Shown: positions 10,301 through 17,665, counted from the first letter of the stretch. The stretch is DNA of 64,000 nt from UKL13-2 sp038206765 (GCA_038206765.1 JBBRAM010000006.1:1-64000); one strand, 5' to 3'. Notes: a model not told the origin generated them from the letters alone. Made by a program: numbers and translations.

Positions 10301-11994
10301 CTCTGCGTAGTCTGTGTAGTGCTTTGCAGGTTTTGCGTGGTGCTCCGCAAGTTTTGATTAGTGCTCTGGCGATTTTGCAACGTTGACTGATTGTTTTGCG
10401 TGGTGCTCTGCAGATTCTGATTGGTGCTTTGACGATTTTGCGTTGTGCTTTGGGTTGTGCGCGACGTCGTCTGCGTTATTTGTGTTGTTGTCTGCGTATT
10501 TTGTGCTGTACTTTGCAAATTTTGGTTGGTGCTCTGGCGATTTTGCAGGGTGCTTTGCGTGTTCTGCGCAGTGCTTTGTGTTGTTTGCGTGGTGGTTTTT
10601 AAATTCTGATTCGTGCTTTGCAGGTTTTGAATCGTGCTTTGTTGATTCTGCACGGTGCTCTGAATATTTTGTACGGTGCTTTGCAAATTTTGGTTGGTGC
10701 TCTTTAATTTTTGAATGGTGCTCAGCAGCTTTTGGTTGGTGCTCACCGTTTCATACGACGTACTCAACAAATTCTGGTCAGTGCTCTTTAAATTTTGATT
10801 AGTACTAATTAGCGAGTACCCTGCCGAGCAAGGTGCATAGGTGTAAGCGTTATTTTTACCGGTTAAAACCACAGCGGTATCGGTCGACCCGTCATAAATC
10901 GGCCGTGGTGCCAAACCAGTTGTCGGTGTAATCGGACTATCTTGCTGACCCACAAGTGTGGTGCCATCCAGTTGTACTGGTCCAACAGTTTCTGCCGCGC
11001 TGTTCCAGTATCCGTCGGTGGTCATGATCGTGAAGTTCTGCTGGCAAGAGTATTGCACTGGATCACCGGTCATACCGATATTAATTCCATCCTGCTTGCC
11101 GCCATAGTGACGACCTACGCGAGCTAGCGCTTCGCGTACGGGCGAGGCACCGGCAGAAGTCTGGGCGGCAACTTTACTGAACCAAGCGGTACGCTGCACG
11201 GTATCAAAATCGCTGATCGGCAGATAGTTGTTCGGATTGACCGGATTACCGGGATTTGTGTTGATAAAGCCGACCCGATAGTTATTACTCAAACCAACGA
11301 AAGCTAAGCTAATAGCACTCTTGGTGAGCAGCATGCGCGTGCGGTAGTAACTAAACCAGATTGCAAAATTTTGCCGCTCATCCACCGCACCCGGCCTGCC
11401 CGATGTTGCACTGACCAATACACGTGTAAATGTTCCACCGCCCGACGCAGCTTGGGTAGCGTTAGAATCCACATCCATACAAGCCCCGGTTCCAGGGGTT
11501 AGCGTTTGCGCGCCGGAATAAGTGTAGTAATACGCGGGCTGTGCGGGATCAACTGCAGATGACAACACGCGGCGCGTGGTCGAATCATGCGCTTGAAAGC
11601 TTGTGGACAAATTTACAGTTGTGACTTGGTTAATAAAATAATTGTAATAAGCCCCCGTAAAGCTCGGCGTCGGCAGGGGGGTGCCGTCGGAAGCTTTCGG
11701 AACAAAATAGGTTTGGGCAGGGTTGTAGTACAACAAATTACATTGCGTATTTTTATATCCTACCGGCAATGGGCCAGTGGTTTGCGGCTCGACGCTGTCC
11801 GGCATGTGGGTAAACCCAGTGGTACCGGAATTCTTCATCAACAGCATGATGTTCGGCTTCGCTTGGACGGACAGCCCAGTCGCTACCGGCGAATTTGAGA
11901 TATCTGTTTGCGCCCAAATTGGTACGCTCATGAGCAATGCAAAAAGTGGCCAGAGCGCTAATTTTGCCGCATTAAGTAAGTTTGTATTTTTCAT
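4387..11994 (-). CDS. pilY1: Giant PilY1/PilC-type type IV pilus protein with two inserted repeat arrays
   Basis: A 2535-residue secreted protein, far longer than usual PilY1 (about 1000-1400 residues). A signal peptide (about residues 1-28, ending PIWA) is followed by the PilY1 N-terminal region (about 30-390; FAIWFSYYRTRM, FTIMTTDGYWN). Residues 396-626 are 33 heptads of type QSTxQNL. Residues about 651-1627 are 33 repeats of 29-30 residues, each with two cysteines. The normal PilY1 sequence then resumes (LSDVAQYYYVTDLRPSMPDN, APWQHMTTFTI about 1750) and continues into the beta-propeller (TSGYNN, GDGQGYLYILNAFTG, RVYGGDLLGNIWRFD). PilY1 acts as a pilus-associated adhesin and primes pilus assembly with the minor pilins. 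The gene is last of the minor-pilin set. I see no canonical acidic calcium loop of the P. aeruginosa type, but did not test this rigorously. Confidence 0.93.
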   Translation of the reverse strand: MKNTNLLNAAKLALWPLFALLMSVPIWAQTDISNSPVATGLSVQAKPNIMLLMKNSGTTGFTHMPDSVEPQTTGPLPVGYKNTQCNLLYYNPAQTYFVPKASDGTPLPTPSFTGAYYNYFINQVTTVNLSTSFQAHDSTTRRVLSSAVDPAQPAYYYTYSGAQTLTPGTGACMDVDSNATQAASGGGTFTRVLVSATSGRPGAVDERQNFAIWFSYYRTRMLLTKSAISLAFVGLSNNYRVGFINTNPGNPVNPNNYLPISDFDTVQRTAWFSKVAAQTSAGASPVREALARVGRHYGGKQDGINIGMTGDPVQYSCQQNFTIMTTDGYWNSAAETVGPVQLDGTTLVGQQDSPITPTTGLAPRPIYDGSTDTAVVLTGKNNAYTYAPCSAGYSLISTNQNLKSTDQNLLSTSYETVSTNQKLLSTIQKLKSTNQNLQSTVQNIQSTVQNQQSTIQNLQSTNQNLKTTTQTTQSTAQNTQSTLQNRQSTNQNLQSTAQNTQTTTQITQTTSRTTQSTTQNRQSTNQNLQSTTQNNQSTLQNRQSTNQNLRSTTQNLQSTTQTTQSTSQVTLSTLQIKRSQTQNLQSTTQNTQSTSQTTRSTAQTLQSTVQNLQTQTRVSQSTLQYFRYDASTELSSPVAPPCVTTGVFTCSSIATGPTLVASCTAASPVAGNNFIATTCSTAVIATNAPVASCTPSTASSGNGFTTTTCSTNNTTSVPVASCTPASGSAGNNYTTTTCTPNNSGPTAVSTCTAASASAGNSYVTTTCGAVNTGPTGVSSCSPIGPTAGNNYTTTTCATPTTGPTGVASCTNASASAGNSWTTTTCSTNNTSNVPVASCSPQTGGSGNAWLTVTCTSTPTGPTGVSSCSPIAASAGNGYTATTCGTATTGPTGVASCTPATAGSSNSWTATTCAPNNSTNIPVVSCSASGPTAGNGYTTTTCPAPVVTSNVPVATCTPASANSGNSYITTTCPAAIVTTNVPVATCTASGANSGNSYTSTTCSPVSTGPTPVLTCTAVGANAGNSYTATTCPAPTVTTNVPVASCTPAVAGSGNAYTTTTCPAPLTTTNVPVATCTAAAASAGNSYTTTTCPAPITTSNVPVLTCTPSGANAGNAYTTTTCVGPTILTGPTVVGSCTTVAPSAGNAFVATTCGSIVTGPVGVATCTPQTASVGNGWTTITCNANNTTNIPVLTCTPSGPTAGNGYTTTTCPPPNVTTNVPVATCTASAANAGNLFTSTTCSPLASGPTPVVSCTPSAASAGNSWLATSCGVNNTGPIGVASCTAAAAVPGNAFTTTTCNSVVTSNTPVASCTAAAASAGNGWTATSCPAPIVTTNVPVASCSSAAASAGNSWTMVTCPTAITTGPTPVGTCTPVGPSAGNSFTATTCPAPVVTTNVPVASCTPSAASAGNTWTTTTCPAPNVTTNAPVASCTAAAANAGNSFTTVTCPAPVVTTNVPVSNCTAAAASSGNSWTTTTCPAPITSGPTPVATCTPVSANSGNSYVATTCPAPIVTGPTAVPSGSCSAASPVAGNNFVTTSCGVVNSGPTPVQTCTASSGTLGNGWVTSTCGSNTTTAVPVASCTPATATAGNSWVTTTCPPPITTAPVTPILGCVASAASGANSFITTTCVAVPGQKVQYATTTTVTTTQFSGGTQVSQSTAAPTTTSAADLNGVCYTPGINTLPSILGLTAPGTTDPILGLLPPALPGGCTSWPCSTSGTTLTGSLNSLSDVAQYYYVTDLRPSMPDNVPSSNSGPEDDRAPWQHMTTFTIALGVTGTVNYNPNYKTATTGDFADIRTGVKDWPVWPDPTYNYVASPTLYQSARAIDDYWHAAVNGRGLYFSAGDPTSVVNGLLGALNGITSQLGAGAGASIANPVLTPTSNFSYAPSFTTVAWTGDVTASTLNVTTAVASSTPFWSASTKLNSLVGNFCDNRNIYLMRSGAANNLVNFTWNSFRCDASGNPTGAANTGLNASEQALFGATPLALLSQYASMTDGTSGTVNQRSLAAGTPLVNFLRGYRGNEQFETNKVGKYFRTRSGILGDIVDGAPAYVTSPSQFYADTGYSTFKTANASRAPMLYVPSNDGMLHALYAGTSPTDTQGGTEAWSVIPSSVAANIYKLADANYGSNHIYTVDGSPISGDAYDSVTSSWKTILVGGLNSGGNGYYALDVTDPVNPKGLWEFKRGATCYSGSPITSDCHLGLSYGRPIITKLADGTWVVMVTSGYNNINSPAILGDGQGYLYILNAFTGNILYKIGTGAGTALNPSGLAQITSFVDNPSVNNTSLRVYGGDLLGNIWRFDVNNVSATPAAVLIGTTSDPLGVAQPITTAVNIAELNGTTTYLFVGTGKLLGTTDLGTTQTQSVYGIVDPLLTTTAYSNLRSSLAPNRISGTGTAPRSVACTGTASACTVTNGWVVDLPNAGERINVDMQLQSGTIGIISNLPSNAACSGGGTGYFTQLFAQDGLAVNPSQPISVVYQNTLLVGLTTVLTTSNQIYALITPGNPSPSTTLAPAFNQLFQTRPLPPTGKRISWREILPTQ
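7114..10044 (-). repeat. 33 Cys-pair repeats inside PilY1
   Basis: Codons 651-1627 encode 33 consecutive units with the core C-x15-C (for example CTPASANSGNSYITTTC), joined by 12-15-residue linkers of two alternating kinds, GPTxV and TTNVPV. By my count all 33 units keep both cysteines (66 in total). The invariant GN in the middle and the TTTTC end are the best-conserved points. Units differ at DNA level, so this is an old, selected expansion rather than fresh slippage. Paired cysteines in a secreted protein suggest disulfide-stapled hairpins. Confidence 0.9.
10117..10809 (-). repeat. 33 QSTxQNL heptads inside PilY1 (21-bp units)
   Basis: Codons 396-626 encode 33 uninterrupted seven-residue units, consensus Q-S-T-(N/T/V/A/I/L)-Q-N-(L/T/R). 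At DNA level this is 33 units of 21 bp (693 bp). Positions 4 and 7 carry most of the hydrophobic residues, the 3-4 spacing of a coiled coil, but with many Thr and Asn. The segment is almost free of acidic residues. Confidence 0.9.
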
Positions 11995-12024
11995 ATAATT
12001 CCCAACATCAATTGGTAGGTTGAA

Positions 12025-12651
12025 TCAATATTCCATTACTTGGACGTAAGTGGTTGAGCCGCGAACACCTTGCACTCGGGCGGTAATGCGGTAGTACGGT
12101 TGTCCGTTTTTGATCAGATCCAGTGGCGTCGTGATGCCCGCTTTTGAAGCTTGCAAGACGCATTGGTTAGTCGGGAGCGTCCTAGCGCCAACACTACTGC
12201 ACAAGCGATGCACGATGTACGACACCGTGTTTCCCGTTGAATCGACTGGCAACGTCGTTGCGATAGCGGGATTCCAGATGGCGCTCTGGGTAAAATCAAT
12301 TGGCGTGGCGGGTACACTGGCGTAATAGCCGGGCAGGATGTCTGCCTCCAACGCTGTCGGTGTCGCGGTTGAAAGGGTATTCAAAACCGCACGCGCGGAT
12401 TCGATCCCCAGATCACTGGCCGTTAACGCGTTTTGTCTAAAGCCAATGTTGCCGGCGATACCCACGCCTGAGGTAATTTGCCGAACCATAGCGATACCGG
12501 CCAGAGTCATGGCGACCAGTACCACGAGCGCAATCAGCAAGACGATACCGTCTTGGCGGCGCATAGCTGTTACACAAAGACTCGATCGCCGGCTCGGCAA
12601 TGAACATTGTCTTTGCTCGATAGAATTCTTGGCTGCGTTTACATTAAGCAT
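12025..12651 (-). CDS. pilX: Minor pilin assembly protein PilX
   Basis: 208 residues, with the hydrophobic stretch GIVLLIALVVLVAMTLAGIAMVRQ typical of PilX N-terminal domains (about residues 35-58) and IAGNIGFRQNALTASDLGIESA after it. The true N terminus may be MRRQDG (ATG at 12564); the longer start lies only 12 bases after the end of pilW. PilX joins FimT/PilV/PilW at the pilus tip and works with PilY1. It lies 30 bases upstream of pilY1. No strong ribosome site separates the two start options. Confidence 0.88.
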   Translation of the reverse strand: MLNVNAAKNSIEQRQCSLPSRRSSLCVTAMRRQDGIVLLIALVVLVAMTLAGIAMVRQITSGVGIAGNIGFRQNALTASDLGIESARAVLNTLSTATPTALEADILPGYYASVPATPIDFTQSAIWNPAIATTLPVDSTGNTVSYIVHRLCSSVGARTLPTNQCVLQASKAGITTPLDLIKNGQPYYRITARVQGVRGSTTYVQVMEY

Positions 12652-12663
12652 GATCGTAAAATT

Positions 12664-13836
12664 TCAAGTGTTGGGCCAAATTACATTGCGAAGCGGAATC
12701 ACTTTTTCATACACGCGGTATCGATAGGTGCGCCAATCATTGGGGTCACTATTCGTTGGACCCGTTGTGGCACCGAGGGAGTTATCCATATTAAACATGG
12801 TAAAACCTCCGCCCGCCCAAGTTGGAACAGGCGAAACGTAATTTTTTTCAAATTGTTGGCTGCGGGCTAGAAGTGCCACGCGAACGGCACGCACTTTTGT
12901 CCAATCGGTCGGCGTCGGCAAGGTGGATGTCCATTCGCCAACGCTTATGATGTTATTCCCGTCGGTATCGTAACCGTACTGCGCTTGCATATTGACGATA
13001 CCTTCGGCGATTTCGCCTGCCGGGGCCGACGCATTCAATAGATTGGCCGCCACCAGCCGTCGCCCGCCCTGAATACTCCACTGCATGAGCGCTGGATTAG
13101 GTCCCAAATTAAATAAATATCCGTTATTAATTGCGGCCGCAGCCCCCGAAGGCGCATTGTAAAAAGACGCATGAGGGCTAGGCGGATTTGGGTAGAAGGA
13201 TGTATACGAAGCTGTTTGGGCATGACCAATCGTCAGCAAATCGGGGTCGATGTTATTGGTGACCTCGAACATCGCGCATTGAATCGGTGCTGCCGCCGTT
13301 TCCAGAGGCGTGGCGATCACGACATCGCCCAGCTGAAATCCAGAACGGTTAATCAATTGTTTAGTGGTGGCCGTTGAACTCTTAAACGTAATGCCTGAGC
13401 CAAGGAAATCCGAGTTGCCGTAAAGCGTGGTGATCGTTACCGGCCCGCCAATTGTCGAATTGGGCGTAATGCTGATGGGAAGTAGCGGAAAGGTAAACGC
13501 AGGCGTGGATAACCGCTGGTCATAGGCCGAGACAGCGCAGTTCAACAGCGGCGCTACACTGACGTTAAGAGCAGTCACCGTGCCGAACCCCGTTCCTGCT
13601 ACCTTAAATTCACGTTCAAGCGTGAACAACCCAATAGAGCCAGAAATTTGCGCGTCACTACCTGCGCTGGTTGTGCGGCGGCTGGAGTCCCAGTTCGTTA
13701 GCATCTGAAAAATGACCACAATGCCGATCAGACCAATGGCCATACCGACCAAAATTTCGATCAGCGAAAAACCGTGTTGACGACGTTGCGCTGCGCGGAT
13801 GGGAAGCATTAGCTTGGCGTTCATGGCGATCATCAA
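12664..13836 (-). CDS. pilW: Type IV pilus minor pilin PilW
   Basis: 390 residues with a prepilin leader cleaved before phenylalanine in HGFSLIEILVGMAIGLIGIVVIFQML (about residues 20-46), the class III N-terminal motif recognised by PilD. The C-terminal part has the GIVNMQAQYGYDTDGNN and WTKVRAVRVALLARS segments typical of PilW. It is a minor pilin of the tip complex. Its ATG overlaps the pilV stop by four bases (ATGA), so the two are translationally coupled. Confidence 0.92.
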   Translation of the reverse strand: MMIAMNAKLMLPIRAAQRRQHGFSLIEILVGMAIGLIGIVVIFQMLTNWDSSRRTTSAGSDAQISGSIGLFTLEREFKVAGTGFGTVTALNVSVAPLLNCAVSAYDQRLSTPAFTFPLLPISITPNSTIGGPVTITTLYGNSDFLGSGITFKSSTATTKQLINRSGFQLGDVVIATPLETAAAPIQCAMFEVTNNIDPDLLTIGHAQTASYTSFYPNPPSPHASFYNAPSGAAAAINNGYLFNLGPNPALMQWSIQGGRRLVAANLLNASAPAGEIAEGIVNMQAQYGYDTDGNNIISVGEWTSTLPTPTDWTKVRAVRVALLARSQQFEKNYVSPVPTWAGGGFTMFNMDNSLGATTGPTNSDPNDWRTYRYRVYEKVIPLRNVIWPNT

Positions 13837-14363
13837 TTAATAAAAGAAATCAATGTGTGTTGGCGCATCGCCAGGTCCGACGGCGCTTTCCAACAAACGG
13901 TAATCGTGACTTGATTAAAACCCGTCGTAGCTTGATTGATCGAGATTTGCAAATTGGCTGCGGTTGCACCCGGCATCGGGTGCGAGCCACTAGTGATGCT
14001 ATTAACCCACGCCGTCACAACCGGATTACTTGAGGCGCTGCCACCAAAGGCACAAGATCCAACGGATGCCGGGGCGCTCGCATAATGGGCAAATGTTGCT
14101 AAGGTAGCGGGGTTCACCACCGTAGTGTTGGTGCCGGCGCTCGTCGTAGCTGCAATATAGTCAACGTTAAGCAAAATTTGCCCCGCGATATCGCTTGCGT
14201 AGTTTGCAGCTTCGGTACGGTATTGCGCGTCATTTTGCGCGCTAATCGCGACTGAGCCCATCGCAACTAGGCCCAGAATCCCAAGCGAAAAAATAAGGAT
14301 GGCAACTAGTGCCTCGAGCATGAAAAAACCTGCATGGCTCGATTGTTTGATAGTTAATTGCAT
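13833..14363 (-). CDS. pilV: Type IV pilus minor pilin PilV
   Basis: About 176 residues, with prepilin cleavage in AGFFMLEALVAILIFSLG followed by ILGLVAMGSVAISAQNDAQYR. The start chosen (ATG at 14363, MQLTIKQSSHAG) gives a leader of normal length and has GGAG about ten bases upstream; a longer frame begins at 14405. The start overlaps the end of fimT by ten bases and the stop overlaps pilW by four. It is a pseudopilin of the tip/priming complex. Confidence 0.9.
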   Translation of the reverse strand: MQLTIKQSSHAGFFMLEALVAILIFSLGILGLVAMGSVAISAQNDAQYRTEAANYASDIAGQILLNVDYIAATTSAGTNTTVVNPATLATFAHYASAPASVGSCAFGGSASSNPVVTAWVNSITSGSHPMPGATAANLQISINQATTGFNQVTITVCWKAPSDLAMRQHTLISFIN

Positions 14364-15025
14364 GAGCGGGTATCTCCAACTGCGGCGGTAGCCGCCGGAT
14401 CGCAAACTTTTGATCTGCCGCCGGGCAAAACAATGACATTCAAACAGCGAACTTTCCCGCCCAATTGCGCGCAGGTTTGCCCGCTCGCCGCCGTGGCCGT
14501 AAAGCTAAACGTAGCTAGTGGGGGCACGGCGCCAGCTACGCCAGCGGGGAACGGAACGCGCGTGCTTAGACCGGTAAAGGTTAATCCGGCGAGAGGTCCG
14601 TTGACGTCAGAACCGCTCATGGCCACACCAGTTCGACCTGTTAACGCGCTATCACCAGAGTTCGTTACACCATCAATAAAGGTGTAGGCATTTGCCTGAA
14701 CAAACGGGCTACCGATCACGTTGGCATTTGGCTGCACTTGTATGATCCAATTGGGTCCGGTGTTGGAAACACCTCCGACCCCCACGTTGGCGGCGGTTGC
14801 GGCGTTGCCAGTTAACACGATATCAACATTAGAATTGAGCAATATGGCTTGCGTGCGCGCTTGCTGTACGCTCGCCTGAAACGATTGCGCCATGGCGAGA
14901 ACGCGCGAATTTGTCATGTAATCCATCAGGCTGGGAATGGCAACGGCAAACAAAATGCCGATGATTACCACCCCCACCATCATCTCGACAAGGGAAAATC
15001 CGTGTTGGCGGCTTAGCTTTAACAA
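14354..15025 (-). CDS. fimT: FimT/GspH-family pseudopilin
   Basis: About 223 residues with prepilin motif HGFSLVEMMVGVVIIGILFAVAIPSL and a GspH/FimT body (SRVLAMAQSFQASVQQARTQAILLNS). I favour TTG at 15025: it gives a nine-residue leader, has AAGGG six bases before it, and overlaps the pilE stop by only seven bases. Frames from 15052 or 15073 would add an unusually long leader. FimT is a minor pilin; in some bacteria family members also bind DNA during natural transformation, which cannot be judged here. Confidence 0.85.
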   Translation of the reverse strand: MLKLSRQHGFSLVEMMVGVVIIGILFAVAIPSLMDYMTNSRVLAMAQSFQASVQQARTQAILLNSNVDIVLTGNAATAANVGVGGVSNTGPNWIIQVQPNANVIGSPFVQANAYTFIDGVTNSGDSALTGRTGVAMSGSDVNGPLAGLTFTGLSTRVPFPAGVAGAVPPLATFSFTATAASGQTCAQLGGKVRCLNVIVLPGGRSKVCDPAATAAVGDTRSCN

Positions 15026-15462
15026 TTTCCACCCTTTTGCTGTACCCAGCATGTGGGGTTTGCGACGGCCCACGGGCCTGTGCTTACTGTGGCGCGGACA
15101 TTTTGCTCATTAATGGTGTAAACAAAACCTGCCATCGGCCCCGCCCCCGTCGCCGTCACTAAATAGGTCGTGGCTGTCGGAGCAGGCTGACACGTGAAAA
15201 TAAAACTAGGGTTTGTGGCGTTTGGCGCTGGTCCGGGCAGAGGTGCAACCGTGTTTGGTTGGCAAGCACCGACGTAAGAACGATTGTCCTGAAAATACTG
15301 CTCCATTGAAACGCGCATCGCCGACAACACTGAGGTCGCAATCGTGACCCGGCTTTGGCGAACGTAGTTTTGGTATTGCGGCACGGCGAAGGCCAGCAAA
15401 ATACCGATGATGGCAATTACCATCATGATTTCAATTAACGTAAAACCTTGAGAACGACGCAT
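15019..15462 (-). CDS. pilE: Type IV pilin PilE-like protein
   Basis: 147 residues. The short leader MRRSQG is cleaved before FTLIEIMMVIAIIGILLAFAVPQYQNYV, with the conserved Glu5, followed by a compact globular domain. A C-terminal cysteine pair (CWVQQKGGNC) could form the usual disulfide loop. The start is fixed by GGGAGGAAAC directly before ATG. It is the first gene of the operon pilE-fimT-pilV-pilW-pilX-pilY1. In minor-pilin clusters this position is held by a minor pilin rather than the major subunit, so it is probably not PilA. Confidence 0.9.
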   Translation of the reverse strand: MRRSQGFTLIEIMMVIAIIGILLAFAVPQYQNYVRQSRVTIATSVLSAMRVSMEQYFQDNRSYVGACQPNTVAPLPGPAPNATNPSFIFTCQPAPTATTYLVTATGAGPMAGFVYTINEQNVRATVSTGPWAVANPTCWVQQKGGNC

Positions 15463-15567
15463 GTTTCCTCCCAGAAGAAGTTGAATACTAAGTTGCCTGA
15501 ATGGCGATGAATATATTGACCGATAAATGGCTGAAACACCACTATAAGCGGCTAAAGAGCGGCCCAC

Positions 15568-15589
15568 TAGCGGCTTATTGAAGCCGCTA
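15568..15589. promoter_or_regulatory. Inverted repeat in the pilE leader
   Basis: TAGCGGCTT and AAGCCGCTA form a perfect 9-bp inverted repeat around ATTG. A further AAGCGGCTA copy lies at 15546-15554. The palindrome is about 105 bases upstream of the pilE ATG, so it is either an operator or a hairpin in the leader RNA. Confidence 0.45.
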
Positions 15590-15674
15590 AGGTCTCTACA
15601 ATGTGCGTTTTTGCACAGGATCGAGGGACACTTACGGTTGTCGTTTTAACGCAAGCTGCGATTAAGGGAAAGGG

Positions 15675-15689
15675 GCGTATCGCGTGCCA
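15675..15689 (-). promoter_or_regulatory. Candidate sigma-54 promoter for the pilin operon
   Basis: On the minus strand, TGGCAC-N5-ACGC keeps the -24 GG and -12 GC at the required spacing of ten bases; the -12 element otherwise matches the consensus TTGC at only two of four bases. It lies about 210 bases upstream of pilE. Pilin genes are often sigma-54/PilR controlled in other bacteria. This is tentative. Confidence 0.3.
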
Positions 15690-15730
15690 ATTGCGTGAAC
15701 CATCTTGGCAATCACAGAAATAACCCATAA

Positions 15731-15765
15731 AAAATGCCGCACTCAACCGGAGCGCGGCATTTTTG
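15731..15765. terminator. Bidirectional intrinsic terminator
   Basis: ATGCCGC (15734-15740) pairs with GCGGCAT (15754-15760), flanked by A- and T-runs on both sides. It ends the DUF3617 transcript on the minus strand and isolates the pilin operon promoter region. Confidence 0.75.
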
Positions 15766-15902
15766 ATTGTTCGGCGTTATAAAGTGTTCGGAGACCCGTT
15801 GCAGACCGTCTATCGACCGTTTGTAAAATCTTCGTAGGCGGAACCTTCCTAGAAAGAACGCGCCCCAGACCCTACATCTAGGGGGGAACCCACACGACTT
15901 CG

Positions 15903-16454
15903 TTACTTACAAGCGCCTTGCAATTTGCCGGTCAGCGTTTGCTGAATTTTCTTGTTCTTGTCGCTTGCTTTCGCCGCTTTGGCTTTTGGCTCAATCACGG
16001 TACTACCGATAAATGAATCCGCGTTGAATTTCATCGAGCCCTCACCCACCATCGCGCCCGACTTTCCGCTGCACGTCACCCGCCATTTGGCGGTGTCACC
16101 TTTCAGCACGTAGTCGCGAACTTCGCATTTCAAGCCCGAATCAATTTGCGAGGGGACAAACCGTTGAGTATTTTTTAGATCATTGCTGGTGAGGCAATTG
16201 GCGGCAGACATGGTGCGCTTGGCAGCAATGCCAAGCGTTTCAACTGCGACCGAGGTTTCCCATACACCCGGCTTCATAGCCACATCGGGTACAGCTGCCG
16301 GGGCTGCGGCTGGCGCGGCGGCTGCCGGTTTGGCGGCGGCGGCGGGTGGCGCGGCTTGAACTGTTGAACAGATTGAGGGGATTAAAACCAATGCGCTCGC
16401 CAAGGTTGCCAACATTGCTTTTGCCAAGTTCGATGGGGAATAAGTTTTAGTCAT
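15903..16454 (-). CDS. DUF3617 family exported protein
   Basis: 183 residues with a signal peptide (about 1-34, ending VQA), an Ala/Pro-rich spacer (about 35-58), then the DUF3617 domain: MKPGVWETSVAVETLG, AANCLTSNDLK, CEVRDYVLKGDTAKWRVTCSG. The three cysteines are the conserved ones of the family. It is probably periplasmic; the family's function is not known. It lies about 150 bases downstream of ispH on the same strand, with its own terminator after it. Confidence 0.85.
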   Translation of the reverse strand: MTKTYSPSNLAKAMLATLASALVLIPSICSTVQAAPPAAAAKPAAAAPAAAPAAVPDVAMKPGVWETSVAVETLGIAAKRTMSAANCLTSNDLKNTQRFVPSQIDSGLKCEVRDYVLKGDTAKWRVTCSGKSGAMVGEGSMKFNADSFIGSTVIEPKAKAAKASDKNKKIQQTLTGKLQGACK

Positions 16455-16601
16455 TGTGATTCCTAACTGAGTTTGTTGTTTATCGACTTGCTGCGGGAAC
16501 TGCGTGAATTAAAAATGGATTCTAGTTGGTATCGCTTCAACCTGATGCTGCTGCGTGGGTCGAGGGTATGCACTAATGAATGGTAGCAAGTTCTAACGCA
16601 A

Positions 16602-17549
16602 CTACTGCGCCGCTTGCCCCAACCCTTTCGGCAACGGAAACGTAATAGTCTCGGTGATGCCATCGAGCTCTCTCACGCTTTTCGCCCCCAGCGATTTTAA
16701 CTTTGCGATCACATCACGCACCAGCACTTCAGGAGCGGATGCGCCTGAGGTTACACCGATGCGGGTTTTGTTGGCAATCCATTCTTCTTTTAGCTCGGCT
16801 GCGCTATCGACTTGATGAGTCTCGCAGCCGAGCAAATCAGCGAGCTCGCGGAGCCGGTTGGTGTTGGAGCTGGTACGGGAGCCCACAACGATCACGACCT
16901 CCACCTGCGGCGCCATGAATTTCACCGCGTCTTGGCGGTTTTGCGTGGCGTAGCAGATGTCGTCTTGCTTTTGGCCGACGATGTGCGGGAATTTTGCTTT
17001 CAAGGCATTAATGACTTTTTGGCAATCATCAACCGACAAGGTAGTTTGCGAAACATACGTGAGTTTTTCGCTGGTTATTTCGAGCTTTGCGACATCATCC
17101 ACGGTTTCGACCAAATACATGCCGGTTTCGGACTGCCCCAACGTCCCTTCGACTTCGGGATGGCCGTCGTGGCCGATCATAACGATTTCAAAACCTTCGG
17201 CGCGCCGTTTGGCGACTTCGACGTGAACTTTTTTCACCAACGGGCAGGTCGCATCGAAGACCTGGAAGCCACGCTGGTCCGCCTCCATCCGCACCGCTTT
17301 AGAGACACCGTGTGCACTGAAAATCAGCGTCGCACCTTTTGGCACATCGGCCAAATCTTCAATGAAAATCGCGCCTTTGCTGCGCAAATCATCAACGACA
17401 AATTTGTTGTGGACAATCTCATGCCGCACATAAATCGGCGCGCCGTGGAGCTGCAATGCGCGCTCGACAATCTCAATCGCACGATCCACGCCGGCGCAAA
17501 ATCCGCGCGGGTTGGCTAATAAAATTTCAGAATCGGCGACGATATTCAT
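16602..17549 (-). CDS. ispH: 4-hydroxy-3-methylbut-2-enyl diphosphate reductase
   Basis: 315 residues, full length. IspH performs the last step of the MEP isoprenoid pathway, reducing HMBPP to IPP and DMAPP with an iron-sulfur cluster. The three cluster cysteines are C18 (NPRGFCAGV), C102 (FDATCPLVKK) and C199 (DDICYATQNRQ). The substrate residues in HGVSK and GHPEVEGT, and the SRTSSNTNRL motif, are present. It is the last conserved gene of the murJ-ribF-ileS-lspA block and is separated from the upstream molybdo-oxidoreductase by about 115 bases. Confidence 0.97.
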   Translation of the reverse strand: MNIVADSEILLANPRGFCAGVDRAIEIVERALQLHGAPIYVRHEIVHNKFVVDDLRSKGAIFIEDLADVPKGATLIFSAHGVSKAVRMEADQRGFQVFDATCPLVKKVHVEVAKRRAEGFEIVMIGHDGHPEVEGTLGQSETGMYLVETVDDVAKLEITSEKLTYVSQTTLSVDDCQKVINALKAKFPHIVGQKQDDICYATQNRQDAVKFMAPQVEVVIVVGSRTSSNTNRLRELADLLGCETHQVDSAAELKEEWIANKTRIGVTSGASAPEVLVRDVIAKLKSLGAKSVRELDGITETITFPLPKGLGQAAQ

Positions 17550-17665
17550 GATGCGCTTTCAACAAATTTGCGATAACAATTTAAATCGAAACACTAGTAT
17601 TGGCGGGCGTTTTCGGGCATTTTTGCCTCAAGTGCGCCTCTGGCACTAGAGTTTTTAATTTTTTA

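Noticed and set aside
7118..10802. Series of long plus-strand open frames (up to 295 codons) opposite pilY1, including a Cys/Phe/Trp-rich one at 10383-10802
   Set aside because: They are the antisense of the repeat arrays; stop codons are missing because the sense strand is low-complexity. Composition is biologically implausible and no ribosome sites fit.
10117..10809. Regular 21-bp repeats that look array-like, as in CRISPR
   Set aside because: Units are contiguous with no spacers, keep the pilY1 reading frame throughout, and no cas gene is present.
15463..15567. 35-codon extension of PilE
   Set aside because: The strong GGGAGG site before ATG 15462 and the normal six-residue prepilin leader decide for the short form.
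16812..17519. 235-codon plus-strand frame
   Set aside because: Lies entirely antisense to ispH, whose three cluster cysteines and full length are intact.
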